40,780 nt of DNA from CAYTCZ01 sp964436315 (GCA_964436315.1 CAYTCZ010000018.1:1-40780); one strand, 5' to 3'; counted from the first letter of the stretch, positions 30,988 to 39,355 are shown. The notes: generated by a model not told the origin, from the letters alone. Made by a program: numbers and translations.

Positions 30988-32228
30988 GCGTTCCCGACTG
31001 GGCGCGATCGATCAGGTTTCGGCTCACGGTTCTCTATTCGAGCCTGATTTTCGCCATCTCGGTGCTCCTGGTTGCCGGGCTCTACTTCGGCCTCTCCCAG
31101 ACCCTCAAGGGCGATGACCTTGCCGGGAGTGCCGCGATCACCCGCGTCGTGCGCAGCGAGACCGGCGAGTTGGTCCCGGTGCAGACGCTCGTCTTCTCCG
31201 AGATCCGAGACTTCGAGGAGAACGTCGATCAGAAGACGCTCTCGAACCTGCGCTTCTTCTCGTTCGCGGCACTGGGCGGGCTCTTCCTGATCAGCGTTGG
31301 TACGGGCTGGGCAGTCTCGGGTCGAGTTCTGCGACCGGTGGGCCAGATCACCGGCGTCGCGCGCGACATACAGGCGTCGAACCTCTCGAGACGCATCGAG
31401 CTGGACGGTCCGAGGGACGAGTTGAAAGACCTCGCTGACACGTTCGATGAAATGCTCGGTCGGATCAATTCGGCGTTCTCCGCCCAGCGCCGGTTTATCG
31501 CGGACGCATCACACGAGCTCCGAAACCCTTTGGCAATCATCCGGACGAACCTCGATGTTGCTCTCTCCGATCCAGACGCGACGGCGGAAGAGCTGCGCGA
31601 ACACGCTCGCGTGGCTCGTGGAGCGAGTGACCGGATGGCCCGACTCGTCGACGATCTTCTCGCGCTCGCCAGACTCGAGACTCCGACCTTCGCGAACGAG
31701 TCGGTCGATGTCGCCGCCGTGGCGGCAGAGGCCGGCAACGAATACGTGGCGCTCGCCGCTCAGAAAGACGTTCACCTCGAGCGGGCCCTAGAGGCCGATC
31801 TACGGGTTCACGGAGATCGGGACGCGCTGAAGCGCGCGGTAGCGAACCTCTTAGACAATGCCGTCCGCCACGCGCCCGAGGGCTCCACGATCGAGCTGAC
31901 CGCACGACGGACGAATGGCAACGTCCGCGTGGGAGTTGCCGACCTCGGCCCAGGTCTTTCGGATGAAGACCAGAAGCACGTGTTCGAGCGGTTCTGGCGC
32001 GCGGACTCTTCTCGGTCACGCCAACACGGCGGCACCGGACTGGGTCTTGCGATCGTGAAGCGGATTGCCGAGTCGCACGGGGGCGACGCGGAGGTCGTAT
32101 CGGAACTAGGCAACGGCGCCAGGTTCGAAATCGTTTTGCCGAGCGCGAAGTCGCTCGGTTCGCACTCCACGCTCAGCTCGGTAGACGAGACCGAGAAGAC
32201 CGCAGCCCTCGGTCTCTCGGAGTCCTAG
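30984..32228 (+). CDS. Sensor histidine kinase
   Basis: This 414-residue kinase has transmembrane segments at about 13-34 and 92-113 enclosing a short outside loop of some 55 residues, a HAMP domain to about 165, a HisKA domain with H177 (ADASHELRNP), and a HATPase domain with N box RAVANLLDNAVRHAP, G boxes VADLGPGLSDED and GGTGLGLAIVKRI. The short sensor loop resembles kinases that respond to envelope or ion stress. The last 25 residues are an unstructured Ser/Thr/Glu-rich tail. It pairs with the regulator before it. Confidence 0.93.
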   Translation: MSVPDWARSIRFRLTVLYSSLIFAISVLLVAGLYFGLSQTLKGDDLAGSAAITRVVRSETGELVPVQTLVFSEIRDFEENVDQKTLSNLRFFSFAALGGLFLISVGTGWAVSGRVLRPVGQITGVARDIQASNLSRRIELDGPRDELKDLADTFDEMLGRINSAFSAQRRFIADASHELRNPLAIIRTNLDVALSDPDATAEELREHARVARGASDRMARLVDDLLALARLETPTFANESVDVAAVAAEAGNEYVALAAQKDVHLERALEADLRVHGDRDALKRAVANLLDNAVRHAPEGSTIELTARRTNGNVRVGVADLGPGLSDEDQKHVFERFWRADSSRSRQHGGTGLGLAIVKRIAESHGGDAEVVSELGNGARFEIVLPSAKSLGSHSTLSSVDETEKTAALGLSES

Positions 32229-32431
32229 GAGCTAGCGTTAGCCCTGCTCCTGTAAGCAACCACGGTGAAGTCCGCAACCAGCGCCTCGATCTGCCGCGAC
32301 CATTCGCGACCGTCGGAAAGCCCGCCGTGGAGCAGCACGACGAGCGGTCCGGCACCGGATCGCTCGAACGCGATCTCGAGGCCTTCGAACTCAATCCGAT
32401 CCATCGCGAACACCCTCGCTTGGATGGCCAA
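32225..32431 (-). pseudogene. Truncated alpha/beta hydrolase remnant
   Basis: This 68-residue frame matches only the start of an alpha/beta hydrolase: LEIAFERSGAGPLVVLLHGGLSDGREW, the oxyanion HGG motif, then FTVVAY, and stops soon after inside the kinase 3' end. The nucleophile and the other two thirds of the fold are missing. ATG 32404 after GAGGGTG is an alternative start (59 residues). It is probably the remnant of a deletion that joined it tail to tail with the kinase gene. Confidence 0.6.
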
Positions 32432-32639
32432 ATCATGGCCCTGTTTCGATTGGATTGTTGCATCGGCAACGAGCCTCTTCGATCTGCCCTCGAGCGAGTG
32501 GCTGATCGTGACCCCGATCGCAACGGGCTCGTCCTTCAGACGTTAGCGTTGACAGACGAGTCGATTGCTACTAGACATCGACTCGACCGGTCGTCGGAAG
32601 GGCGGACGGGACCCGAGTACCGGCAGGAGGGGATTGAAC
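32432..32639. other. Intergenic region upstream of the lactonase-like gene
   Basis: Together with the truncated hydrolase this makes a 411-base stretch without an intact gene. Apart from the promoter and ribosome-binding site of the next gene I see nothing coding in it. Confidence 0.5.
32549..32577 (+). promoter_or_regulatory. Sigma-A-type promoter of the lactonase-SDR genes
   Basis: A perfect -35 TTGACA (32549-32554) stands 17 bases before TAGACA (32572-32577). The AGGAGGGGA ribosome-binding site at 32625-32633 and the ATG at 32640 follow at suitable distance. Confidence 0.5.
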
Positions 32640-33521
32640 ATGGCGCTGGAGATCAAGATTCTCGATCTGATCGACATTGAGCTCGAATCGAGTTTCCTTG
32701 TCCTTGGTCGCAACATGGGAATCACGACGAGAGTTCCGACCTGGGGGTATCTGATCCTCGGCGGGGACGATCCGATCCTCGTCGATACCGGGGCCTCACA
32801 CCCGACGATTATGGAGCGCCTCGGGATGACAGGCTACGTCACCGAGGAGCAACAACTCGAGAACCAACTGGCCAAACACGGTGTGAAGCCGTCAGACGTG
32901 CGCTACGTAATGCACACGCACCACCACATCGACCATGCAGGCCAAGACGACAAGTTCCCCATGTCAACGACTCTGATCGTGAACCGACGCGAGCTCGAGT
33001 ACTCGGCGTCTGGACTCATGGGCGGTCAGTACCCGCCCGAGTACGTCAAGCACCACATCGATCGACTCCATACACCGGGCGCGATGCGGCTTCTGGATCT
33101 GGAGCTCTCAGGCCCCGATGAGATCATCCCGGGCCTTGTTTGCGAGTCGGCGGGGGGACATACGGAGGGCTCGATGAACATCAACGTCGAGACGCCCGAG
33201 GGCATCGCCTGCATCTGCGGCGATGTGATCTACGACATCCAAAACCAGGTGATCGAGCCGACGTATCAAGTGAACGACTACGAGCCTCAGCCAACAGGCA
33301 ACCACGGGACGACGAAGCGCGAGGAGAAGGCTGCGGTGAAGCGGGCTCTGAACTCCGGGACCTTCATCCTCCCGATCCACGACTATCCGGCACGTGTCGA
33401 CCACGGACGGGTGACCTCGCGTCTGAAGGAATCGGTACCGGGTCCAGAGACTCCGGTCGACCACAAGACGGTTCGGGAGTCAGGTGTCGTCGCCGGCGTC
33501 GGGCACCCGGTGAGCGCCTAG
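32640..33521 (+). CDS. Metallo-beta-lactamase-fold hydrolase, lactonase-like
   Basis: This 293-residue protein has the metal-binding motif HTHHHIDHAG (H94, H96, D98, H99), a later AGGHTEGSM histidine, CGDVIYD aspartate and PIHDYP histidine, the ligand set of two-zinc hydrolases of the N-acyl-homoserine-lactonase (AiiA/AttM) group. The overall length and TWGYLILGGDDPILVDTG start fit that group. AGGAGGGGA precedes the ATG. It is followed 12 bases on by an SDR gene. A lactone or acyl-ester substrate is likely; quorum-signal breakdown is possible but the neighbours favour a catabolic lactone. Confidence 0.85.
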   Translation: MALEIKILDLIDIELESSFLVLGRNMGITTRVPTWGYLILGGDDPILVDTGASHPTIMERLGMTGYVTEEQQLENQLAKHGVKPSDVRYVMHTHHHIDHAGQDDKFPMSTTLIVNRRELEYSASGLMGGQYPPEYVKHHIDRLHTPGAMRLLDLELSGPDEIIPGLVCESAGGHTEGSMNINVETPEGIACICGDVIYDIQNQVIEPTYQVNDYEPQPTGNHGTTKREEKAAVKRALNSGTFILPIHDYPARVDHGRVTSRLKESVPGPETPVDHKTVRESGVVAGVGHPVSA

Positions 33522-33533
33522 CGGTCGCCGAAT

Positions 33534-34280
33534 TTGCGAACACACCGGTTCGAGGGGCGGGTGTGCCTGGTTACCGGGGCCGGTCGTGGCATCGGCCGCG
33601 GCATTGCTCTCGCACTCGCCGAGGAGGGCGGGTCGGTCGGCCTCGTCGCACGATCCGAGGATCAGTGCGGAGCGGTGCAAGAAGAGATCGGCGAGAATGC
33701 CCTCGCACTCCCTACAGACGTTCGAGACTTCGCCGCGTGCCAGGAAGCCATTGCTGCGGTCAGCGCGCGATTCGGCAGCCCAACGGTTCTGATCAACGCT
33801 GCTGGTGTCTCGCCTGTTCGTCAGCGAGCGGAGAAGCACGACGTCGACGCATGGCACGAGATAACCGACGTCAATCTCACGGGTGCGTACCACATGACCC
33901 GCGCCGCAGCGCCACAGCTCCTCGACGAGGGCGGCGCAGTGGTGATGGTCGCGAGCACCACGGCACTCGCGGCCAGCCCGCGCCTGGCGGCCTACGGTGC
34001 GTCGAAGGCCGGCCTGGTGCAACTTTCGAAGACGCTCGCGCGTGAATGGGCTGATAGGGGCGTTCGTGTCAACGCCGTCTGTCCTGGGTACGTCGAGACG
34101 GACATGAGCCGCGAGCTCCTCTCAATCGAACGCCTTCGGAATGAGGTCCTTGCCGAAACACCGCTTGGTCGAATCGGAACGATTGCCGAAGTGGTAAAGC
34201 CCACCCTCTTCCTGGCTTCGGACGAAGCGTCCTATGTGACCGGTGCCGTTCTTGCTGTCGACGGTGGAATGGCGGCGTGA
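33534..34280 (+). CDS. Short-chain dehydrogenase/reductase
   Basis: This 248-residue classical SDR has TGAGRGIG at 14-21, NAAG at 88-91 and the S141, Y154, K158 catalytic set, with the C-terminal YVTGAVLAVDGGMAA of FabG-like members. The start is TTG. It oxidises or reduces a hydroxy/keto group of a small substrate or acyl-CoA; in the Lva-type 4-hydroxyacid pathway an SDR also acts beside the kinase and dehydrogenase. It is the second gene after the lactonase-like hydrolase. Confidence 0.9.
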   Translation: MRTHRFEGRVCLVTGAGRGIGRGIALALAEEGGSVGLVARSEDQCGAVQEEIGENALALPTDVRDFAACQEAIAAVSARFGSPTVLINAAGVSPVRQRAEKHDVDAWHEITDVNLTGAYHMTRAAAPQLLDEGGAVVMVASTTALAASPRLAAYGASKAGLVQLSKTLAREWADRGVRVNAVCPGYVETDMSRELLSIERLRNEVLAETPLGRIGTIAEVVKPTLFLASDEASYVTGAVLAVDGGMAA

Positions 34281-34408
34281 CAGCGACCGGCCACGCTCTA
34301 GACGAGCACCGTTCATCGCCGACTGGAGACGGCCCACCACGCCTCCGTCCGTACTCCACCGGCATGGCACAAGCTCGACCACTCAAAACCGACCGCCCTT
34401 ACCTACCT

Positions 34409-34427
34409 CCCCACCCAGTGGGTGGGG
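34409..34427 (+). terminator. GC-rich hairpin after the SDR gene
   Basis: CCCCACCCA and TGGGTGGGG face each other around one base, with outer partial pairing of CTACC and GGTAG. It may end the lactonase-SDR transcript; no T-run follows. The G-runs could also fold as a quadruplex. Confidence 0.4.
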
Positions 34428-34480
34428 TAGGCTCCACCCACCACCCAAGTCCGAGCGTATCGGCTTTCGCCGCGCCACTC

Positions 34481-34509
34481 TTCAACGCTTCGTGCCGAAT
34501 CCGTAGAAC
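34481..34509 (+). promoter_or_regulatory. Weak promoter candidate for the E1-ACAD run
   Basis: TTCAAC stands 17 bases before TAGAAC. Both boxes match the consensus only partly. Confidence 0.25.
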
Positions 34510-34528
34510 TTCTGAAAGGTGTCTCGTT

Positions 34529-34541
34529 GAGAGTGACTCTC
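34529..34541. promoter_or_regulatory. 13-base palindrome, candidate operator
   Basis: GAGAGT-G-ACTCTC lies 17 bases before the ATG at 34559 and after the candidate promoter, where a repressor would block transcription. Confidence 0.35.
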
Positions 34542-34558
34542 GGCCTGGGACGTGACGG

Positions 34559-35518
34559 ATGAGCGAGATTACGTACCTCGAGGCAATTCGGTCCGGTCTC
34601 GCTGACGCACTGCGGGCGGACGAGCGGGTGTTCCTCATGGGAGAGGACATCGGCCACTTCGGCGGTGCCTTTGGCGTGACAAAGGGTCTGCTCGACGAGT
34701 TCGGGACCGAGCGGATCATCGACACACCGATAAGCGAGGAGGGGTTTGTCGGCGCCGGGATCGGAGCCGCTTGGATGGGCGAGCGACCAATCGTCGAGCT
34801 CCAGTTCGCCGACTTCATTTCCTGTCCGTTCGACGCAATCGTGACGCTGGCAGCGAAAACCCACTGGCGCTCGGGAATCAAGATTCCGCTCGTCATCCGA
34901 GCTCCGTCAGGGGGTGGCATCCGTGGCGGGCCCTTTCACGCCTCGAGTCCGGAGGGGTGGTTCGTCGGGACCGCCGGGCTCAAAGTCGTCTGCCCCGGAA
35001 CCGTCCAAGACGCATACGGACTCCTGCGAGCAGCCGTCGAGGATGAAGACCCAGTCCTCTTCTTCGAGCACAAAGGGCTCTATCGCCGTCTAAAAGACGA
35101 TCATCCAGGCCGCGAGCATCGAACTCCGATCGGGCGGGCTCAGGTGGTCCGACAGGGGCAGGACGCCACGGTCGTCACCTACGGCTCGGGAGTCGATCTG
35201 GCACTCCGCGCTTTGAACGGACTCGACGTCGAAGTCGTCGACCTTCGCACTGTGTGGCCGCTCGATGAGCAGGCCGTGCTCGAATCGATCGAGAAGACCT
35301 CACGCGTTCTCGTGGTCCAGGAGGCTGCCCGTTCGATTGGCGTCGCGGGCCAGATCCTCTCGCTGGTAGCCCGAAGCGCCTTCGAACTTCTCGACGCACC
35401 CCCCGCCCTCCTCGCACCGCCGGACACACCCGTGCCGTTCGCGCCGGAACTCGAGGATGCATATCTCCCGTCCGTCGAATCCGTGAGGGAGAAGCTGGAG
35501 GATCTCCTTGAGTACTGA
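34559..35518 (+). CDS. 2-oxoacid dehydrogenase E1 beta subunit
   Basis: This 319-residue protein matches E1 beta of pyruvate/acetoin/branched-chain 2-oxoacid dehydrogenases: MGEDIGHFGGAFGVTKGL near 22, PISEEGFVGAGIGAAWMGERPIVE near 52, and the C-terminal transketolase domain with VVDLRTVWPLDEQAVLESIEKT near 224. With the alpha subunit it would decarboxylate a 2-oxo acid on thiamine diphosphate. The beta gene comes before alpha, the reverse of the usual order, and no E2 or E3 gene is in the window. The ATG has only a weak ribosome-binding site. It starts the six-gene plus-strand run. Confidence 0.9.
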   Translation: MSEITYLEAIRSGLADALRADERVFLMGEDIGHFGGAFGVTKGLLDEFGTERIIDTPISEEGFVGAGIGAAWMGERPIVELQFADFISCPFDAIVTLAAKTHWRSGIKIPLVIRAPSGGGIRGGPFHASSPEGWFVGTAGLKVVCPGTVQDAYGLLRAAVEDEDPVLFFEHKGLYRRLKDDHPGREHRTPIGRAQVVRQGQDATVVTYGSGVDLALRALNGLDVEVVDLRTVWPLDEQAVLESIEKTSRVLVVQEAARSIGVAGQILSLVARSAFELLDAPPALLAPPDTPVPFAPELEDAYLPSVESVREKLEDLLEY

Positions 35519-36509
35519 GCAGGCCATTGCCCCGGCAGTTGACGCTCGCGAGGTCCCGACCGAGACGAGGCTGCAGCTGTTCCACTTGATGCTCCTGCAA
35601 CGCCTCGCCGAGGACCGCATCATGGCCCTCTACCGGCAGGGACGAATCCCCGGCAGCGTCTACACCGGAAACGGTCAGGAAGCGGTCGCCGCAGGAGCAG
35701 GGCTCGCCCTCGGGCGTGATGACGTCGTCGCACCTCTCAATCGGGAGCAGGCATGCCACTATGCTCGCGGCGTTCCGGTCGCCGCGGTCTTCCGCAACTT
35801 CTTTGGCCGCGCTAACTCGCCGACTTTCGGGCGAGACGGGAACATGCACTTTGGCTACCCGGCGAATGGCGTCTTCCCGCTCGTCTCGATGCTCGGCGAC
35901 CTCGTCCCGCTCACAGTTGGGGCAGCCCTCGCCTTCAAGCGTCGAGGTGAAGCTCGGGTGGCGATGACCTTCATCGGTGATGGTCAGTTCTCCGCCGGCG
36001 ACGTCCACGAAGGGTTAAATCTCGCCGGGGTGCTGGAGGTACCGGCCGTTTTCGTCGTCCAATCGAATCAGTACGCGTACTCGACCCCGACGGCCCGGCA
36101 GATGGTGAACACGAACATCGCCGAGCGACTGGAGGGAGGTTGGAGCATTCCTTGCGCGCGGATTGACGGAACCGATGCGATTCTCGTGTACACGACCGTT
36201 CGCGCCGCGATCGAACGCGCCCGATCCGAACTTGGACCCCAGGCTGTCGAGGCGCTAACGCTGCGTGGACACGGTCACGCTGCGCACGACGACGCGAGCT
36301 ACGTTCCAACCGAGCTCCGGGAGCAGTTTGCTGATCCCATCGAGCGTCTCGCCGCGAGACTCCATGAAGACGGGCTGAGCGAACCCGAAATTGAAGCCCT
36401 GCGTGAGCGGGCGGCCGACGAGGTCGCAGCGGGACTCGCTGAGGCCGAGGCATCTCCGGCACCCGATGCCTCGACACTCGAGCACGGCGTATACGCGAAC
36501 GAACCGTGA
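35508..36509 (+). CDS. 2-oxoacid dehydrogenase E1 alpha subunit
   Basis: This 333-residue subunit carries the thiamine-diphosphate motif GDG at 157-159 with N187 (VVQSNQYAYS), GRDGNMHFG at 108-116 and SVYTGNGQEAVAAG near 50, typical of E1 alpha. The TTG start overlaps the beta stop by 11 bases. The GTG of the next gene overlaps its stop as GTGA. The acceptor lipoyl protein must be encoded elsewhere, or the pair may work in another way such as an acyloin-type enzyme. Substrate not determined. Confidence 0.9.
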   Translation: MSTEQAIAPAVDAREVPTETRLQLFHLMLLQRLAEDRIMALYRQGRIPGSVYTGNGQEAVAAGAGLALGRDDVVAPLNREQACHYARGVPVAAVFRNFFGRANSPTFGRDGNMHFGYPANGVFPLVSMLGDLVPLTVGAALAFKRRGEARVAMTFIGDGQFSAGDVHEGLNLAGVLEVPAVFVVQSNQYAYSTPTARQMVNTNIAERLEGGWSIPCARIDGTDAILVYTTVRAAIERARSELGPQAVEALTLRGHGHAAHDDASYVPTELREQFADPIERLAARLHEDGLSEPEIEALRERAADEVAAGLAEAEASPAPDASTLEHGVYANEP

Positions 36510-37684
36510 TCGATTTCGAGATACCAGCCGAGGTTGCCGACTTCGCGGAGCGGACGAAGGATTTCGTCCGCGACGTCGTTATCCCGACCGAGCCCCGAGA
36601 GCTGACCGAGCAGCTACGCCTGGAACTCCAGCAGTCGGCCCGAGACGCCAACGTGTTCGCGCCACACGTGCCAAGAGAGTTCGGTGGCCATGGGCTCGAT
36701 ATCCGTGCCTGGAGCGTCGTATTCGAAGAGGCTGGGTATAGCCTGCTCGGTCCGTTGGCGCTCAATTGCGCCGCGCCGGACGAAGGCAACATGCGACTTC
36801 TCGAGGTTGTCGCGACCGATGCTCAGAAGGAGAAGTACCTGCGTCCGCTCGCGGCCGGGCAAGTGCGCTCGTGCTTTGCGATGTCAGAGCCTCCTCCGGG
36901 AGCCGGCTCAGATCCTTCCCTACTGGCGACTCGAGCCGAGCAGATCGACGGGGGCTGGCGAATAAATGGTCAGAAGAAGTTCATTACGGGAGCAGAAGGC
37001 GCTGCGTTCGCGATTTGCATGGCTCGGACCGGACAGGAGCTAAAGGGCGCCGAGGGAGCAACCATGTTCTTCGTGTCGGCCGACAATCCGGGCATGCGAA
37101 TCGATCGATTGATCGAAACCAGCGACGGTCTGGCAATCGGTGGCCATGCCGAGGTGTCGTTTACCGACTGCGAGGTCTCCGACGATGCAGTCCTCGGCGA
37201 GGTAGGACTCGGATTTCGCTACGCACAGGTTCGGCTCGGGCCGGCACGCCTGACGCACTGCATGCGGTGGCTGGGAATTGCGCGCCGAGCGCTCGACATC
37301 GCCCTCGACTACGCAGCCGAGCGAGAGGCCTTCGGCGCACGGCTCGACGAGCTAGGGATGACGCAACAGCTGGTGGCCGACTCGGTCATCGATCTCGAGA
37401 CGAGTCGCTCGCTCATCCGCTACGTCGCCTGGATGCTCGACATCGGCCAGCATGGGCGTCATGAGTCATCCATTGCCAAGGTTCATGTGGCCGAGGCTGT
37501 GAACCGGATCGTCGACCGAGCCATCCAGATCTGTGGAGGCCACGGCGTCTCGGAGGACGAGAAGCTCATTCGCTATCTGAACGAAGTCCGGCCGTTTCGA
37601 ATCTACGATGGCCCATCCGAAACCCACCGCTGGGCAATCGCACGGCGCGCGGCCCGCCGGCGGGCTGCAGAACGAGAGGCTTGA
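36506..37684 (+). CDS. ACAD10/11-type acyl-CoA dehydrogenase
   Basis: This 392-residue flavoprotein has the acyl-CoA dehydrogenase domains: CFAMSEPPPGAGSD near 126, GQKKFITGAEG near 154, and QICGGHGVSEDEKLIRYLNEVRPFRIYDGPSETHRW at the end, of which 367-370 reads YDGP. An Asp (D368) stands where medium-chain dehydrogenases have Glu, as in ACAD10/ACAD11-type proteins. In that group the flavin domain acts on 4-phosphorylated acyl-CoA made by the partner kinase. GTGA and TTGA overlaps tie it to its neighbours on both sides. Confidence 0.88.
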   Translation: MIDFEIPAEVADFAERTKDFVRDVVIPTEPRELTEQLRLELQQSARDANVFAPHVPREFGGHGLDIRAWSVVFEEAGYSLLGPLALNCAAPDEGNMRLLEVVATDAQKEKYLRPLAAGQVRSCFAMSEPPPGAGSDPSLLATRAEQIDGGWRINGQKKFITGAEGAAFAICMARTGQELKGAEGATMFFVSADNPGMRIDRLIETSDGLAIGGHAEVSFTDCEVSDDAVLGEVGLGFRYAQVRLGPARLTHCMRWLGIARRALDIALDYAAEREAFGARLDELGMTQQLVADSVIDLETSRSLIRYVAWMLDIGQHGRHESSIAKVHVAEAVNRIVDRAIQICGGHGVSEDEKLIRYLNEVRPFRIYDGPSETHRWAIARRAARRRAAEREA

Positions 37685-38748
37685 CCCAACACGAAGTCGT
37701 CGAGACGCGAGAGCAGGCCGCAGGCCTCGAATCAGCGCCGCTGCTGATACTTGACTTGGTCGAGGAGTTTCTCGACGACCATGGGCTGGGCGCGGGGCCA
37801 ATCACCGCTCGACGACTCGGCGAGGGAAACTCCAACATCACGTACCTGATCGAACGCTCGAGCCGACAGTTCGTGCTCCGACGACCGCCACGTCCTCCGC
37901 TTCCGCCGTCTGCCCACGACATGCTGCGTGAGGCGCGCGTGCAGAGAGCTCTTCACGCTGCGGGAGCCCGCGTCCCGCGCATCCTCGCCGTCTGTGACGA
38001 CCAGGCTCTCCTGGGCGTCCCGTTCTACGTCCTCGAGTACCTCCCAGGCGTGGTACTCACCAACGAGATTCCTACGAACTTCGACGCCGCTGATCGCCGC
38101 GCCGTCGGGAGCGAGCTCGTAGAGGCGCTCGTGGAGATCCACTCGGTCGACTGGCGTTCGGCGGGACTCGAGGACTTCGGGCGCCCGACCGGTTACCTGG
38201 AGCGTCAGATCCGCCGCTTCTCGAGTCTGTGGGAGGTCAACGCCACAAGAGAGCTCCCGCAGGTCAACGAGGTCGCGAACTGGCTCGAGCGCAATCGGCC
38301 CGATTCCCCAGACACCACGGTGGTTCACGGCGACTACCGGCTTGGCAACGTTCTCTTTGCCTCCGAGAGCCCCACCCACCTCGTCGCGGTCTTCGACTGG
38401 GAGCTCTCGACTCTCGGTGACCCGCTCGCCGATGTCGGCTACCTCTCGGCGACATATACGGACTTGACCTCACCACGAACGCCGCTCGAGCTGTCTCCGA
38501 TCACCGGTGAATCGGGTTTCCCGTCTCGGCAGAGCCTCGTGGCCGAGTACGAGAATCGATCAGGGCGGTCGGCCGAACAACTCTCCTGGTACGAGGCTCT
38601 CGCTCTCTGGAAGGCGGCCGTCTTTTGTGAGGCGATCTACGGCCGATGGCTCCGCGGAGAGAAGGCCGGAGAGGATCCGTTTGCGAGCTCCCTCGGGGAG
38701 GGAGTCCCGCAGCTCCTTCGAGCGGCGGAGAGGGCGGCTGCCAGATGA
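37681..38748 (+). CDS. APH-type phosphotransferase, ACAD10/11 kinase-like
   Basis: This 355-residue protein has the aminoglycoside-phosphotransferase/choline-kinase fold: a glycine-rich loop GEGNSNITYLIE at 47-58, catalytic H216-G-D218 with N223 (VVHGDYRLGNVLF), and the metal motif D239-W-E241 (VFDWELSTLGDPLADVGY). This long form next to an acyl-CoA dehydrogenase is the ACAD10/11 and LvaA type, which phosphorylates the 4-hydroxyl of hydroxyacyl-CoAs; it is not a drug-resistance kinase. Start TTG overlaps the dehydrogenase stop as TTGA; its stop overlaps the HAD gene as ATGA. Confidence 0.88.
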   Translation: MTQHEVVETREQAAGLESAPLLILDLVEEFLDDHGLGAGPITARRLGEGNSNITYLIERSSRQFVLRRPPRPPLPPSAHDMLREARVQRALHAAGARVPRILAVCDDQALLGVPFYVLEYLPGVVLTNEIPTNFDAADRRAVGSELVEALVEIHSVDWRSAGLEDFGRPTGYLERQIRRFSSLWEVNATRELPQVNEVANWLERNRPDSPDTTVVHGDYRLGNVLFASESPTHLVAVFDWELSTLGDPLADVGYLSATYTDLTSPRTPLELSPITGESGFPSRQSLVAEYENRSGRSAEQLSWYEALALWKAAVFCEAIYGRWLRGEKAGEDPFASSLGEGVPQLLRAAERAAAR

Positions 38749-39353
38749 AAGGCCTCCTCATCGACTACGGCGGCGTTCTCACGACAAGCGTGCTCGACGC
38801 GTTCCGCGAGTTCTGCGACGTCGAGGGCCTCGACCCCGACGCCATTCTCAGCCTCTACCTCGAAGACGCGATCGCAATCGCTGAGCTCCACGGGCTCGAG
38901 ACCGGCATCCTGCCGGAGAGAGAGTTCGAGCTCGCTTTGGCGCGTCGACTTGGGCTCGCGTCGAGTGAGAATCTTCTCGGTCGCGTGTTCGCCGGCCTGT
39001 CTCCCGAGCCGCTTCTCATCGAGGCGGTCCGACGGCTTCGCGGCGCGGGATTCCGGACTTGTCTTCTTTCGAACTCGTGGGGCTTCGACTTCTACGACCG
39101 CGAGCTTTTTCCCGAGCTCTTCGACGCCGTCGTCCTCTCAGGCGAGGTTGGAATTCGAAAGCCTGACCGGGAGATCTTTGATCTCGCACGAGACCGAATC
39201 GGGCTCGACTCGGCGGACTGCGTGTTCGTCGACGACCTCCCCTGGAATTGCTCCGCCGCCGAGGAGCTGGGCTTTCGGGCAATCCGGCATCGCGAGGCAG
39301 CCGAGACCGTGGCTGCGCTCGAGCGCGAGTTCGCCTGTAGGCTGACCGATTGA
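38745..39353 (+). CDS. HAD-superfamily hydrolase (epoxide-hydrolase-N/ACAD10-N type)
   Basis: This 202-residue HAD protein has nucleophile D7 in IDYGGVLT, motif II LLSNSW, motif III lysine in GIRKPDREIF and motif IV VFVDDLPWNC. The residue two after the nucleophile is Gly, not Asp, as in YihX-like and some ACAD10-like HADs. The ATG overlaps the kinase stop as ATGA; the frame is open upstream to 38646 inside the kinase gene. Together with the two genes before it, it gives the three domains of mammalian ACAD10 as separate proteins. It may remove phosphate from a by-product or have a structural role. Confidence 0.87.
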   Translation: MKGLLIDYGGVLTTSVLDAFREFCDVEGLDPDAILSLYLEDAIAIAELHGLETGILPEREFELALARRLGLASSENLLGRVFAGLSPEPLLIEAVRRLRGAGFRTCLLSNSWGFDFYDRELFPELFDAVVLSGEVGIRKPDREIFDLARDRIGLDSADCVFVDDLPWNCSAAEELGFRAIRHREAAETVAALEREFACRLTD

Positions 39354-39355
39354 TC

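Larger units (their letters stand above)
34281..34558. other. Intergenic region with G-rich inverted repeat
   Basis: This region separates the lactonase-SDR pair from the E1 run. It holds the CCCCACCCA/TGGGTGGGG hairpin at 34409-34427, further CCACCCA repeats to 34447, a weak promoter-like pair at 34481-34509 and a 13-base palindrome at 34529-34541. No gene is evident. Confidence 0.5.

Noticed and set aside
37681..38748. Aminoglycoside resistance kinase
   Set aside because: Although it has the APH fold, its length and its coupling to an acyl-CoA dehydrogenase fit the ACAD10/11-type hydroxyacyl kinase.
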